A DNA stretch of 64,000 bases from Streptomyces sp. NBC_00443 (lineage in GTDB: Bacteria; Actinomycetota; Actinomycetes; Streptomycetales; Streptomycetaceae): contig NZ_CP107917.1 in the NCBI RefSeq assembly GCF_036014175.1, positions 1 through 64,000 of the forward strand, given 5' to 3'. Below, in pieces: positions 35,801 through 45,058 of the stretch. The position numbers and the translations under genes are program-made. Numbering within the stretch: position 1 is the first letter of the stretch; each line of letters opens with the position of its first letter. The notes below the pieces were generated by a model that saw only the letters and a program-made list of their open reading frames with translations, did not search any database and had not been told where the DNA came from.

Positions 35801-38800
35801 CAGCCGGCCGTGGGTGGCGGCCGGGGACTGAACCTGCAGCTGGCGCAGCAGCGCATCGTAGATGGTGTACGTGGTGTCGTACGAGGTGCCGTCCGCCTTC
35901 AGCGTTGATGTCGCCGTCCATGATGCGGCGTCGTTGGCAACGTTGTAGGCGAAGGTGATGTTGGCGCTCTGGCCACCGTCCTTGGAGCGGTTGGGTTTCC
36001 AGACTGCGGTGAGCCGGCCGAGCGCGTCGTAGGTGAGGTCGGTCCTCTTCAGGTTGGCGTCGTAGATCTTGACCGGCTGACCGGTGGCTGGGTCCGCGTA
36101 GGTGTGGGTCGCGTGCCCGGCAGCGTTGGTGACCTTGGTGCGGGTCAATGGTCCTGTGGCAGTCGGAGTGTAGGCGGTGGTTGTGGGGTTGCCTGCAGCG
36201 TCCGTGGTTGTCAGGACCCGGCCGAGGGTGTCGAACGTCGACTTGGCGGTGGTCTGCCAGGTGGAGGGGTGGCGTTCGCCGCCGGTGGCCGTGGCCGGGT
36301 AGGCCGAGGCGCGGCCGGTCCAGCTCGCCTCGCCCTTGGTCGGGGTCTGGGATGCCGACCAGGCGGTGGCGGAGGCGTTGTCGTAGACGGTCGCAGTGTC
36401 GGAGAGCACGTCCCCGCGCGTAGCAGTCGATGTGGGCAGGGACAGCTCGCTCTCTGCGGCCGAGCAGAGTCTGCCGACCGTACGGGTTCGGGAGACGAGG
36501 GAGTTGATGCCCATCTTGTCGTTGCGTGCGTACCAGGTGCGGGTGCATGTCTGGTCGTTGTCCACGGCGGTCTCGCCGTTGCTCTGGACGGTCGTGGCCA
36601 GGCCGTAGTCGTCGTAGGTGGTCTCGGTTGAGGCCGTCCGCCAGGAGGATGTGTCGGCGAGGTAGGTGTGTGTGGCGGTCTTTTGTGTGCGGACGAAGTA
36701 GGCCTCGGTGTCTGCGTAGCTCTTGTGCTGGGTGGCGGTCTTGGACTTCCACGGTGTGTTCACGATTACCGACACGGGAGTCGTGCCGTTATAGGTGATC
36801 TGCTCGCGAAGGAATCCGGCGTACGGGGCCGAGTCCGTGACGTCGGTCACTGTGAGGCCGTCCAGCTCGATGCCCGTTTCGGTGACCGACCGGGTGCCCG
36901 AGGAGGTCTTGTCTCCGTCCATGCCCTGCAGGTACAGCGACACCGTCTTGGACTGTGTGACCGCCGAACTGCCCGTGTACGTGGTCACCTTGCGGTAGCC
37001 GCGCCACTGTGACCAGGTGCGCTCGTCTGTGGGGGTCAGCGGGTCGTCGTTGTGGTGCCAGGCGGGGCCCGCGTAGGAGTAGGAGTTGTAGACGGTCTCG
37101 TTGTGTCCTGTCGGATCCGCTGTCTGTACTGCGGCGACCCGGTACTTGTGGAACCAGTCGATCAACGCCTCGGTTGCCCCGTTGATGTGCCAGTACATCG
37201 GATAGCAGGACAGGGAGTTGTCGTCCTCGGCCTTCGGCATGCGCGAGCCGCGCACGCATTCCGGCTCAGACAGCGTGACTGTAGTGATCGCACCGGTCTC
37301 TGAGGTGATCGTCTCGATGCGGGGGCGTTTCAGCGGCAGGATGTTGTCGGTCGCATCAACCCGGTTCTCCCGCATCTGGTACGTGAAGGTGATCGGGGCC
37401 AGCGTGATGTCGGCCCCGTTCTTGCCCGTACGTTTCAGGGACTTGAGCGCCAGCGTCTGGTCGGAGGTGTCGCCGATGTCGCCGCCGTCCAGGAACTCCT
37501 GAGTGAGCTTCCACGAGTCAACGGCCGTGTGCGTGCTGCCCGCCGCCGACCAGGCGTAGGTGTCAATGCCCATCAGGCGCTTGCGGGTGAAGAACGCCGG
37601 GGAGGGGTTCTCGTCGCAGTCTGCGTCCGCCTTGCAGATCGCGTCGAAGGGAACGTCCGGCCATTTGTCAGAGGTGGCGTCTGTCAGCTCTGAGCAGTCA
37701 GCGGCGGTGCACCGCTCGCTGTAGTCGAAAGTGACTTTGCCCGAGGCGTCCGCCGTGAACAGGGCGCCGGAGCGCTGCCCGTAGAGGATCTTCGTCAGAT
37801 ATCCGCCCCGCGTGTAGGTCACGGTGGCCGTTGAAGCACCGTTCTTTGCATAGGAGTTGGACTCCTTGGTGTACCAGTACGACATGGCGTTGCCGTGCGT
37901 GTCCTCGACATAGTCGAGGTTCCACCGCCAGGCCTGGTTCTTGTGCCGGTCAGAGAAGGAGGAGCCACTGCTGTATCCCGGCTCGCCGGTGTCGTCGCCG
38001 AAGACCGGGACAGTCCACACGGAGTTGGTGCGGTCGGCCGCGCCCGCTCCGTCCAACTTGTTGAGACCGAAGACGTATTGGGTACCGTCACCGGTGGTGA
38101 CGGTCCAGTGCTCACCCTTGCCGTCGCCCTTGCCAGCGACGATGTCGTCCCCGTCGTCGCCGTTGTCCGCGCCGGTGGAGTGCGTGACGGTGGAGGCGTC
38201 GTCGTCCTTCAGCCGCCATTTTCCATCGGTGTCGTCCTTGACCAGTTCGGTGGCCTTGCCGTTCAGCACCAGTGACGCGTTGTCGTATTTCCAACAGCGG
38301 TCGTACTTCTCGTCGTGCCCGTCCTGGTCACAACTGCCGTAGCTGCGCTCGATGTATGACGATGTCAGGTCGAAGCCCTCGCCGACCTGTGTTGCTTGGT
38401 TGTTCGTCGACGCTGTTTTGCCGTCCACGCTGCCCGAGTCGTAAGAGAGGGACAGCTTTGGCTCCGGGCCCGCGACGGCCGGTGGTACGTCGATGTCGTA
38501 CGACCACGTAAAAGCGCCCGAGGAACCGCCCGCCGACCAGGTCGACGATGACGTGAGCGGAGACGCCGTGTAGTCACCGGAGCCGGAGGCCGACTGGCCC
38601 GATGAGGCCGTCACCGCCAGGACGGTCGTCCCTGCGGCGCTGGCCTCGCGGACGAGCTGGGTGGCGGCGCCGCCGGGCTTGAGGTCGACGGTCGCCGATA
38701 CTTCCTGGGATTTGATGTCGTTCGAGGAGTCAAGCGGTGTCTGCGTCCGGCACTTCGCCTTTTTCGGCGTTGTCAGCGCACACGCCGGCAGCTCCATCAG

Positions 38801-39310
38801 CTTCAGCCGGCCCGACCAGCCGCCGCCGTAGGCGGACGCGAACTTGCCGTAGTCCAGGGTGAGCTCAGCTCGTCCTTCGCCGGACACGCTGAGCAATACC
38901 CCAGTGACCCCAGCGGCCTTCGTCGCCTCGCGGGACAGTACCTCGACGCTGGCTGTGTCCTCGGAGCCGGCCTTCGGTGCGAGGGTGACAGGCAGACCGC
39001 CCGGCGCGACTTCCGCCCGGCCGGTCAGGTCCACCGCTGCCTCGCCCGGCTTCGGCCACGCGCCGTCCTGCTCGGCCCGGGCCCGTTTGGCCTGCGCCTG
39101 ATCTTCGGCCTTCCCGTCTGCCACCCGGGCGCGGGCTTTCTTGGCGCCGAGGCCCTTGACCTCGTACACCTCGCTGACCCGTTCCTTCTGGGTGGCGAGC
39201 CGGCCCAGCGGATCCGTGTCGGCCGCCCACGCCACCGGGGTCAGCAGCGAGGCCACCAGTGTCACGGTGACAGCGACCCTGCCACCTCGCCGTCTGGATG
39301 ATGCGCTCAT
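32891..39310 (-). CDS. secreted RHS polymorphic toxin with C-terminal deaminase-like domain
   Basis: About 2,139 aa from ATG 39310 (GTG 39322 also possible). A signal peptide (RVAVTVTLVASLLTPVAWA) is followed by a SpvB/TcB-like region, YD repeats over roughly residues 1000-1700, and the RHS-core end motif IGRFISVDPLLE … ATLADPSGLG. Past a Pro-rich and hydrophobic segment, the last 100 residues form a toxin module: TDSEYKILEEVAKQLGDN, then a CGSC motif and QFNERYPNIW. This resembles the BURPS668_1122-type toxin deaminases (D-x-E and C-x2-C zinc ligands). The target would be a nucleic acid or nucleotide base. Its immunity gene follows 19 bp downstream. Intact over 6.4 kb. Confidence 0.88.
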   Translation of the reverse strand: MSASSRRRGGRVAVTVTLVASLLTPVAWAADTDPLGRLATQKERVSEVYEVKGLGAKKARARVADGKAEDQAQAKRARAEQDGAWPKPGEAAVDLTGRAEVAPGGLPVTLAPKAGSEDTASVEVLSREATKAAGVTGVLLSVSGEGRAELTLDYGKFASAYGGGWSGRLKLMELPACALTTPKKAKCRTQTPLDSSNDIKSQEVSATVDLKPGGAATQLVREASAAGTTVLAVTASSGQSASGSGDYTASPLTSSSTWSAGGSSGAFTWSYDIDVPPAVAGPEPKLSLSYDSGSVDGKTASTNNQATQVGEGFDLTSSYIERSYGSCDQDGHDEKYDRCWKYDNASLVLNGKATELVKDDTDGKWRLKDDDASTVTHSTGADNGDDGDDIVAGKGDGKGEHWTVTTGDGTQYVFGLNKLDGAGAADRTNSVWTVPVFGDDTGEPGYSSGSSFSDRHKNQAWRWNLDYVEDTHGNAMSYWYTKESNSYAKNGASTATVTYTRGGYLTKILYGQRSGALFTADASGKVTFDYSERCTAADCSELTDATSDKWPDVPFDAICKADADCDENPSPAFFTRKRLMGIDTYAWSAAGSTHTAVDSWKLTQEFLDGGDIGDTSDQTLALKSLKRTGKNGADITLAPITFTYQMRENRVDATDNILPLKRPRIETITSETGAITTVTLSEPECVRGSRMPKAEDDNSLSCYPMYWHINGATEALIDWFHKYRVAAVQTADPTGHNETVYNSYSYAGPAWHHNDDPLTPTDERTWSQWRGYRKVTTYTGSSAVTQSKTVSLYLQGMDGDKTSSGTRSVTETGIELDGLTVTDVTDSAPYAGFLREQITYNGTTPVSVIVNTPWKSKTATQHKSYADTEAYFVRTQKTATHTYLADTSSWRTASTETTYDDYGLATTVQSNGETAVDNDQTCTRTWYARNDKMGINSLVSRTRTVGRLCSAAESELSLPTSTATRGDVLSDTATVYDNASATAWSASQTPTKGEASWTGRASAYPATATGGERHPSTWQTTAKSTFDTLGRVLTTTDAAGNPTTTAYTPTATGPLTRTKVTNAAGHATHTYADPATGQPVKIYDANLKRTDLTYDALGRLTAVWKPNRSKDGGQSANITFAYNVANDAASWTATSTLKADGTSYDTTYTIYDALLRQLQVQSPAATHGRLLTDTRYDTRGLAYETFTDIYDTTSKPNGTYTRAEYGEAPSQTQTAYDGAGRAVKSTFLIGGVEEWSTTTTHTGDETATTAVKGGSATRVFTDAHGRITERREYPGTSPTGTEYTSTSYTYTRDGLKKTITGPEGEQWSYGYDLMGRQNSATDPDTGTTTTAYTALDQRESTTDARGKKLLYTYDKIGRPTATYETSKADANKLTAYAYDNLAKGELDSTTRYVGGASGDAYTDAVVSYDSLYQVTESKFTLPSDDPLVTSGAVTSTLTSKTDYNVDGTIASNYEPAAGGLDDEYVSTTYTNTALPETLSGTSAYVLGASYSALGQVEQLTLGASAAAGTKKAYVTNTWEEGTNRLTESHVTTTTHAYMLQDLKYGYDEAGNVLSISDPTNLGGTSAADNQCFTYDGYRRLTGVWTPKTADCSASGRTTGNLDGASPYWTSYTYTDAGLRSTQTKHTAARTTTQTYCYEPDRPHTLLSTTTSGNCLTAEEKYAYNDIGATTTRPDGASTQTLTWNSEGKLDTLAESGTNADAGTTKYMYDADGNLLLRRNTVGETVLYLGATEVHYNAATGDFWGLRYYTANGTTIAVRTNESGSETLFFLASDAHGTSTLALAATDQAITKRRFAPFGETRDGGTGAWMDDKAFLGKTSDEATGLTQVGARQYDHSIGRFISVDPLLELEKHQSLNGYGYSENNPATLADPSGLGTPECMSGVITGCTNGVPDSDSVYHPERENEWVLDTSGTASTGNGAMATPSPAPQAPPVIMPGWVPTKPDLLLSFAYAMTPVPDVKDCSDGSNFACAMLAGAGIGAIAKGAVRAIKALIRAGKFASAAQKAGNVHDAVAQQIMRHLREFEAIKAGRAFSGGVLQLHGEAPQTFKSVSGKAPRKGFVDAPENPVFTTRSLNPGGIPRNTDSEYKILEEVAKQLGDNRNAKGILTVHTNFEACGSCQDVFTQFNERYPNIWLRIGIS

Positions 39311-39415
39311 GCCATTGCTCACGTCGTCGCCCCGCTGTATCCGTGAAAAAAGATCAAGGAAGTCATGCCGGTCGCCGGGCGACGGCGTGGAGCGCCGCCG
39401 CCCGGCAGTCACCCA

Positions 39416-42400
39416 CTACTCACCCAGCAGTCGACTGATCTGCTCGGTGTCCGAAGCCGCCCCGGCCCACAGCCGCACTTCGCTCACCGCGCCGGGCAGC
39501 CAGTGCCCCGAGGCACTAGAGGTGTAGCCCCTGCCGACGGCGAGGTTGTCTTTTCCGAAATCGGTTGCGTAGGGCACGGTCGTGTACTGCACGTTGTCGT
39601 TGAGGTACAGGGCCGCCGTACGGTCCTGAGCGTTGTAGACGCCGGTGACCCGGACGTCGCCGCTGTCAGTGGTGGCCTCCTCGCTGACCTGCGAGGTGAA
39701 GGTGCCGTCGTCGTTGTAGCGGCCGAAGTGCCAGAAGCCCGTGGCGATGGTCTTCTCCACGATGTCCCCGTCGCTGGTCTCGACGGCGACCGTTGCCTTT
39801 CCGGTCACTTCGAAGAACAGGCCCCAGTTGGATGTCCCGTCCTTGTCGCGTTTGCCGACCACTTGGGCGACGTAGCCTGTGCCTTTGCCGGCGAGCGCCT
39901 CCAGGTCGGGGCTGACCACGGTTGTCACGGTGAAGGAGCCCGCGTCGTCCACGACGCTGTCCGAGGCGGCAGAGTCGTCCGTGCCGTCCAGCGCGATCGT
40001 TTCACCGCCGGTGGCAGCACCACCGGAGATGGTCAGTGTCCGCCCGTAGCCGGAGGCGTCTGTCAGCTGGGGGGATCCCGGCTGTGCCGTGGCAGCGTCC
40101 CAGTGCGCGGTCAGCTCGGCGTGCTGATCACCCGTCCTCGGGTCCAGGGACCGTCCCTCGCGGATGAGCTCGTTGAAGGTCAGCGCCCGCTGCCACACCC
40201 GCGCCTCGTCCACGGAGCCGGACAGGGGATAGCGGTACGCCGATTCCATCAGCCCGCGCCCGGCCTGCAGGGCTCCTGAGGAGTTCCAGGCGGTGGCAGC
40301 CGCGTTCTCGATGTACCACCGGCCGTTCACGATCAGCCGCATCGTCTTGGCGCTGGCGTTGTAGACGAAGGCGACATGTGTCCATGTGTTCGCGGCCACG
40401 GGCGCAGACATGTACGACGAGGAATAGACGGGGTCGGTGCTGTCGGAGCCTGTTGTGATCATGCCCCAGGAGCCGTTGGAGCTGTTGTAGAGAACGTAGA
40501 ACGGGCTGTAGACCGATCCGCTCTGCGAGAGGACCACCTGCGGCTTACTCAGGGTGTCGAGGCGTACCCAGGCCGAGACCGTGTACGAGTCTTTGGTATT
40601 GAGCACCGGCTTGGCCGTGGCCGCGTATCCCGAACTGCCGTTCAGAAGAAGGCCGGTGTCCTCGGCGCCGGTGTCGGCGTCCGTACCCCGGCGCCCGCGT
40701 CCGTCGCGAGAAGCCCCCGCCGCCGACAGCATCAGGGCGTCCTCGTCGGCGTCCACCGTGGTCGCGGAATCCCGCGCGGCCCCGGACGGCTCGTCGAAGT
40801 GCCATTCGGCCTGCGGAGCGACGCCGTCGGAGACTTTGAAGTCGATTAGGTTCTGCGCACCCCAGCGGCCCAGACTGTCCCTGGCCCGCGCGTACAGCCG
40901 GTAGGTGCCCTCGGCGTCAGGCGTCACCGACTTGGTGACCTTGTTGCCGTTGATCGGGGAGGACCATGCCTCCTCGGTGGACAGCTTGTACTGGTAGGCC
41001 TCGTTCTCGTCGCCGCTGGCGGCGGTGAACGTGAACGTCGCTGCGATACCCGGCCCGCCTGCCGGCGAGCATGCGTTGGCGGTGCACGGCGAGTACGGAG
41101 CGGCGATCGCGATTGTCGGCTTCAGGGGCCGCGTCGGGTCGACCTGGAAGTAGCACCAGCCGGTCGTCGTCTCGTTCGACGCGCTGGAGAGATAGCTGTT
41201 ACCGCTGTTGTAGTAGGACCGCGTCCAGGCCCGGTACCGGTAGAGCACGTCCTCTTTGAGCGTCGACCACTGGAGTGTGACTTTCTTCCCGTCACCGACG
41301 TAACCATCGCCAGCGGCGGGCCGCAGGTCGCCGTTGCCGGCGCTGGTGTCCGCCCAGGCGCTGCCGTTCTTCTGGTCCAGGTCGTAGTAGATCCGCAGGC
41401 TGGCGTCGGACTCGCCGCCCGCCTTGGTCTGCGCGGTCGCGGCCAACGACGGTGTCGGGTCGGAGACAATCGCCGGGTCACCGGCGTTCTTCTCGCAGAC
41501 GGTGCCGTCACCCGTGACGATGCCGATCCCGGTCGGTGTGGCGGGGACTCCGACGAACTTCACCTCCAGTACGGCGTCGTTCTTGAACCGCTTCCACGAG
41601 TTGGGGTCGGACTCGTTGGCCGCCTGCAGCATCAGCGTCAGCCGGGCGAACTTGCCCGCCGCGAAACTGGACACGGTGGAGGTGAGGTTCTCGTTCGACT
41701 CAGTCGGATCGTCGTTGAACTCGATCGGCGCGTTCGGCTGCGAGGGAGAACAGGCGCTGCCCCGGCCGGCGGACACATGCCGGTCCCCCATCAGGTCCAG
41801 CGCGGTAGGACCGGGCCACTCGGTGGACGACGAAATGGGATTCGTACGCACCAGGTTCACCCAGGAGCGCTCGCACGACATCGACCACGTCTCCGTCACC
41901 CGGAACGTGGCGTCCAGGACCTTCTTGCCCTTCAGCGCATTGGGCGAGAACTCGAAGTACAGGCGCTGCTTGTAGCCCGAACCGCAGTAGTAGGCGTAGC
42001 CGCCGGTGACATAGGTACCGCAGTAGCCCATGCCCTTGCCCTCTTCATCGTCCCCGTTGCCCCACGCGTAGTCGTCGTGTCCGTCACTGCGCAGCAGCGT
42101 GCGCTCCGACTCGGACCAGGTCACGTCGGGGTCGATGTAGAGCGGGAAGGTGGCGTTGCCCATCAGGTCAGAGTCGGGGACCACAGCCACCGAATCCTCG
42201 CCGACATGGAGGGGCACCGCCGTGTGGGCGTCGCCGTGCGAGGGACCTGAAGCCGGGTCCTCGGCGGCCGTCCCGCCTGCGCCGGTGGAGACCTCAGCCG
42301 ACGGGGCCGCTTTCGCCCCAGCCGCCACGGAGCCATCGCTCTCAGCCGTCTTGGCGCCGGACTCGGCGCTGTCCCCGGCCGAGTCCCACATCCGCGCTGC

Positions 42401-43192
42401 GGGCGACCGGAAGACCGCGGTGCCCTCACCGTCCACCGCTACCATGCCGCCCGCCTCGGTCTCCTTGGCGGTCAGGCCCTCCGTGCCGAGCGCGAAAGTG
42501 ATCTTCTTCAGGTCTTCGTTCGCCGCGGCCTTGGCCGTCTTGACGATCAGGACCTCACGGAACCCCTCGACGGTCGCCGTCAGACGCAGGTCAACCCCGT
42601 CGAGCACCTCGCTGTACAGGGCGGAGGCACCGTCCAGCTGGGGCTCGGGCAGATCGCCGGGCCAGCCCAGCTCCAGAACCCGCCCCTCCCTTGCAACCTT
42701 CAACAGGTCCGCGCCGTCCCCGCCGCCAGAGAATGACAGATCGACAGCAGCAGCCTTCGGCCCCACCGTTCCATCCGAACGGACCTCCAGAGTCGGGTCC
42801 GGCGAGGTCCACTGTCCGGCAGAGTCCTTGACCCGGACCGGCACTACGGAGTCCTTCAAAGTGAAGGTGACTCCGTCCGGGTTGGCGTAGGTGGTCGAGT
42901 ACTCGGTGCGCAGACCTTCGACCTCGACCTGTTCGCCAGCGTTCTCGGCCTCGCCCAGGGCGCTCCGGGTCTCTTTGGTCGTGGCGCTGCTGCCGTCACC
43001 GGCCGACGCTTCTTCCTCCGACATGGGAGCAGCCCCGGCAGCCGCGTCAGCCGACCGAGCGGCCGAGACGGGCGCCTCCCCCAGCAGAACCGGGTCCGCG
43101 GCAGACGCCGGGCTCCCCTGCAGGAGTACTCCCCCCAGCACCACGGCAGCCACTGCCGCGCGCGCAACCCGTCTCAACCCAGACCGCTTCAC
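39416..43192 (-). CDS. secreted LamG-domain protein, partner of the RHS protein
   Basis: A 1,258-aa exported protein from GTG 43192 behind GGGGGAA. Signal peptide: ARAAVAAVVLGGVLLQGSPA then SA. The middle has a DNRLRE-like beta region (VTWSESERTLLRSDGHDDYA) and fibronectin-like strands. Two LamG/concanavalin-like domains lie in the C-terminal half (SYTVSAWVRLDTLSKPQVVL, WTHVAFVYNAS; then SFTVTTVVSP and GHWLPGAVSEVRLW). Such proteins precede RHS toxins in many Streptomyces and may help display or fold them. The RHS gene starts 105 bp downstream, so both are probably transcribed from the promoter at 43238-43266. Frame intact over 3.8 kb. Confidence 0.85.
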   Translation of the reverse strand: MKRSGLRRVARAAVAAVVLGGVLLQGSPASAADPVLLGEAPVSAARSADAAAGAAPMSEEEASAGDGSSATTKETRSALGEAENAGEQVEVEGLRTEYSTTYANPDGVTFTLKDSVVPVRVKDSAGQWTSPDPTLEVRSDGTVGPKAAAVDLSFSGGGDGADLLKVAREGRVLELGWPGDLPEPQLDGASALYSEVLDGVDLRLTATVEGFREVLIVKTAKAAANEDLKKITFALGTEGLTAKETEAGGMVAVDGEGTAVFRSPAARMWDSAGDSAESGAKTAESDGSVAAGAKAAPSAEVSTGAGGTAAEDPASGPSHGDAHTAVPLHVGEDSVAVVPDSDLMGNATFPLYIDPDVTWSESERTLLRSDGHDDYAWGNGDDEEGKGMGYCGTYVTGGYAYYCGSGYKQRLYFEFSPNALKGKKVLDATFRVTETWSMSCERSWVNLVRTNPISSSTEWPGPTALDLMGDRHVSAGRGSACSPSQPNAPIEFNDDPTESNENLTSTVSSFAAGKFARLTLMLQAANESDPNSWKRFKNDAVLEVKFVGVPATPTGIGIVTGDGTVCEKNAGDPAIVSDPTPSLAATAQTKAGGESDASLRIYYDLDQKNGSAWADTSAGNGDLRPAAGDGYVGDGKKVTLQWSTLKEDVLYRYRAWTRSYYNSGNSYLSSASNETTTGWCYFQVDPTRPLKPTIAIAAPYSPCTANACSPAGGPGIAATFTFTAASGDENEAYQYKLSTEEAWSSPINGNKVTKSVTPDAEGTYRLYARARDSLGRWGAQNLIDFKVSDGVAPQAEWHFDEPSGAARDSATTVDADEDALMLSAAGASRDGRGRRGTDADTGAEDTGLLLNGSSGYAATAKPVLNTKDSYTVSAWVRLDTLSKPQVVLSQSGSVYSPFYVLYNSSNGSWGMITTGSDSTDPVYSSSYMSAPVAANTWTHVAFVYNASAKTMRLIVNGRWYIENAAATAWNSSGALQAGRGLMESAYRYPLSGSVDEARVWQRALTFNELIREGRSLDPRTGDQHAELTAHWDAATAQPGSPQLTDASGYGRTLTISGGAATGGETIALDGTDDSAASDSVVDDAGSFTVTTVVSPDLEALAGKGTGYVAQVVGKRDKDGTSNWGLFFEVTGKATVAVETSDGDIVEKTIATGFWHFGRYNDDGTFTSQVSEEATTDSGDVRVTGVYNAQDRTAALYLNDNVQYTTVPYATDFGKDNLAVGRGYTSSASGHWLPGAVSEVRLWAGAASDTEQISRLLGE

Positions 43193-43237
43193 AGTTCCCC
43201 CGCCAACCCATCATGATCACGTCACGAGCCCTGACGG

Positions 43238-43266
43238 AACGTAAAACATTTGAAACGATCAGTCAA
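43238..43266 (-). promoter_or_regulatory. sigma-70-type promoter of the LamG–RHS–SUKH operon
   Basis: On the minus strand TTGACT (43261-43266) and TACGTT (43238-43243) are separated by exactly 17 bp in an unusually AT-rich patch, about 45 bp upstream of the GTG start at 43192. Confidence 0.6.
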
Positions 43267-43958
43267 CGCCCCATCCATCGCCGGGAGTCGACAATGAGAC
43301 ACCCACACCACACCTGAATCGCCCTTGAGTTGACCACCGCCCGGTCGCCAACAGCGACCTGCGCGTCGCCACCGGCCTGAGGCACGACGCCGTGCGGCCC
43401 GGCGTGTGACGCCGGTCAAGATTCCCCAGTCCCTGGCTGTGCCCAAGCCACCTCCCCAACACCCGACCTCCCCCTCGCTCAACTCCAGCAGGGACATGGG
43501 CGAAAGAAGTCAGGCTCGGAAGACGCCTGCCTGAGCAGTCTGTAGCTGATTCCGCGTTTGACGGCCACGCCGGATCGCCGCGTACAGCTCGACCTTCAAC
43601 ACCCCCGGCATGACCAGCACCTTTCACCAGGAGCATCTCGATGCTGCCCTGGCAAGAACCTCAGTGCCTCCCAAACCCATCGACAAGTGACTTCACTGCT
43701 GCTCGGCCAAGCCAAAGCGGCCCAGTTCCGCAAGGACCTGCGCAAGAGGCCACTTGGACAGGGAAACCGCAACTTCGACATGGCTCGCAGAGGCCGCTAC
43801 CTTCATCCGGTCTTCGGTGGTCGCCCACGGTCGCACAGGGATTCCTTCAGGCTGGGCCGACCGCGACGGGACGACTCGGTCACGCCCCACGAACGCTCGC
43901 CCCATGCGTAAGCCACCGAACGGGTCCACGCCAGGCAGCCCCGACCAGGGAGAGACGC
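43267..43958. other. no convincing gene (about 690 bp)
   Basis: Several frames are open but none has a good ribosome site or a recognisable product. A minus-strand piece reading GVLKVELYAAIRRG faintly recalls transposase N-termini but is too short to name. Confidence 0.4.
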
Positions 43959-44507
43959 ATGCCCCATCTTGCTCTGTACACATTCGGCGTCCTGAAGTCA
44001 CCTCTCGCCGATCCCGCACCTCTCACGCGCGAGTTCTACGACATGGGCGAGGCCGTCTACCGCAAGATCAGTCAGCACCCCGGATACCTCGCGCATGCTG
44101 AAGCGGCAGACGGTGACCGGGGTGCGCTCTTCGAGGAGGACTGGGGCGCATGGGGAGAGTTCGCCGTACCACCTTGGTACAGCAAGGGCCATACGCCGCA
44201 AACCACCGCCCTGGCCGCGACCCTCTCGCTCTGGACCGACCTGCACTCCGCCTTCGACGCCATCTACACCGGCCTGCACCGTGAGGCGCTGAACAGGCGT
44301 TACGACTGGTTCGAGAGGACAGGGCACCCGAATTACGTGTTCTGGTGGGTCCCCGACGGCGTGATACCCACCTGGCGGGACGGGGTTTCCAGGCTAGAGC
44401 ACCTCCACGACCACGGCTCCGCGCCGCACGCCTTCACCTTCCACGGCTCATCCGCTCCTACAGCCGTTCGATCCACTGCTCTTCTTGGCCGACGCAGGCA
44501 ACGGTGA
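43959..44507 (+). CDS. DUF3291 family protein, altered C-terminus
   Basis: ATG 43959 follows AGGGAGAG. The product begins HLALYTFGVLKSPLADP and contains EEDWGAWGEFAVPPWY and NYVFWWVPDGVIPTW, conserved in DUF3291 (a dimeric alpha/beta-barrel-like fold, monooxygenase-like). Its biochemical role is unknown. The family normally ends just after HAFTF; here the frame continues with about 20 unrelated residues (SSAPTAVRSTALLG) over a junction with a SUKH fragment at 44467. The 3' end was therefore probably rearranged, but the core is intact. Confidence 0.75.
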   Translation: MPHLALYTFGVLKSPLADPAPLTREFYDMGEAVYRKISQHPGYLAHAEAADGDRGALFEEDWGAWGEFAVPPWYSKGHTPQTTALAATLSLWTDLHSAFDAIYTGLHREALNRRYDWFERTGHPNYVFWWVPDGVIPTWRDGVSRLEHLHDHGSAPHAFTFHGSSAPTAVRSTALLGRRRQR

Positions 44508-44660
44508 CCTCTTTACACTCCTCCTCGGGATCGACCGGCCCGATGTCTTCGTCTGGAACCACGAGGACGTCAGCCGCGCGTGGGTTCCACCAAGCCTGTC
44601 CAAGTACCTCGAATGGTGGCTGACAGGCCAGATCAAGCGGTGGCGGCATGCCGCAATGCC
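44467..44660 (+). pseudogene. C-terminal fragment of a SUKH (SMI1/KNR4) gene
   Basis: The codons read FDPLLFLADAGNGDLFTLLL, then DVFVWNHEDVSRAWV and LSKYLEWWLTGQ, the typical end of an SMI1/KNR4 protein. It has no N-terminus, starts within the tail of the DUF3291 frame and runs on into non-coding sequence. It is a different sequence from the intact SUKH gene at 32386, so it is an orphan immunity remnant. Confidence 0.6.
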
Positions 44661-44824
44661 CCCGGGCCACCGGCTGCGTTGCGACTGCCGCACGCCGATC
44701 ACGATGCTGCGCCGAGAAGGAGCCGACCGCACTCGTCCAGGGCGCCCGTGGTCGCTGCTGCTGGCGGACAGAGTGCTCCTGGCCGCGGCGTACCGGCAGA
44801 ACAGCCTGACATCTCGCAACGGGC

Positions 44825-44987
44825 GCCTCGTCCGGTCGCCTTCTGGCAGCGGGCCATTGGGTTCTTCGCGCGCGGAGGGGGTGGCACTTGGTGGGCCACC
44901 GCACAGGACTCTTGGATCAAGCCGGCCGCGCTTCTCGGTGCGGCAATCGGGGCCCTGGGCTCGGTCGCCACCGGCGGCTTCGTATGA
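44825..44987 (+). pseudogene. C-terminal fragment of a membrane protein
   Basis: A short coding stretch (VAFWQRAIGFFARGGGGTWW … KPAALLGAAIGALGSVATGG) with one hydrophobic helix ends at 44987. Nothing upstream in the same frame looks coding. Probably a relic. Confidence 0.3.
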
Positions 44988-45058
44988 ACATCGAACACGC
45001 CGCGGTTTCCGTGCCGCTCAAAGCACTGAATAACTGTTGTGGGAACCAGTGAGCTCTT

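Noticed and set aside
43558..43911. Possible gene between the LamG promoter and the DUF3291 gene
   Set aside because: No ribosome site, no family, and equally long frames on the other strand.
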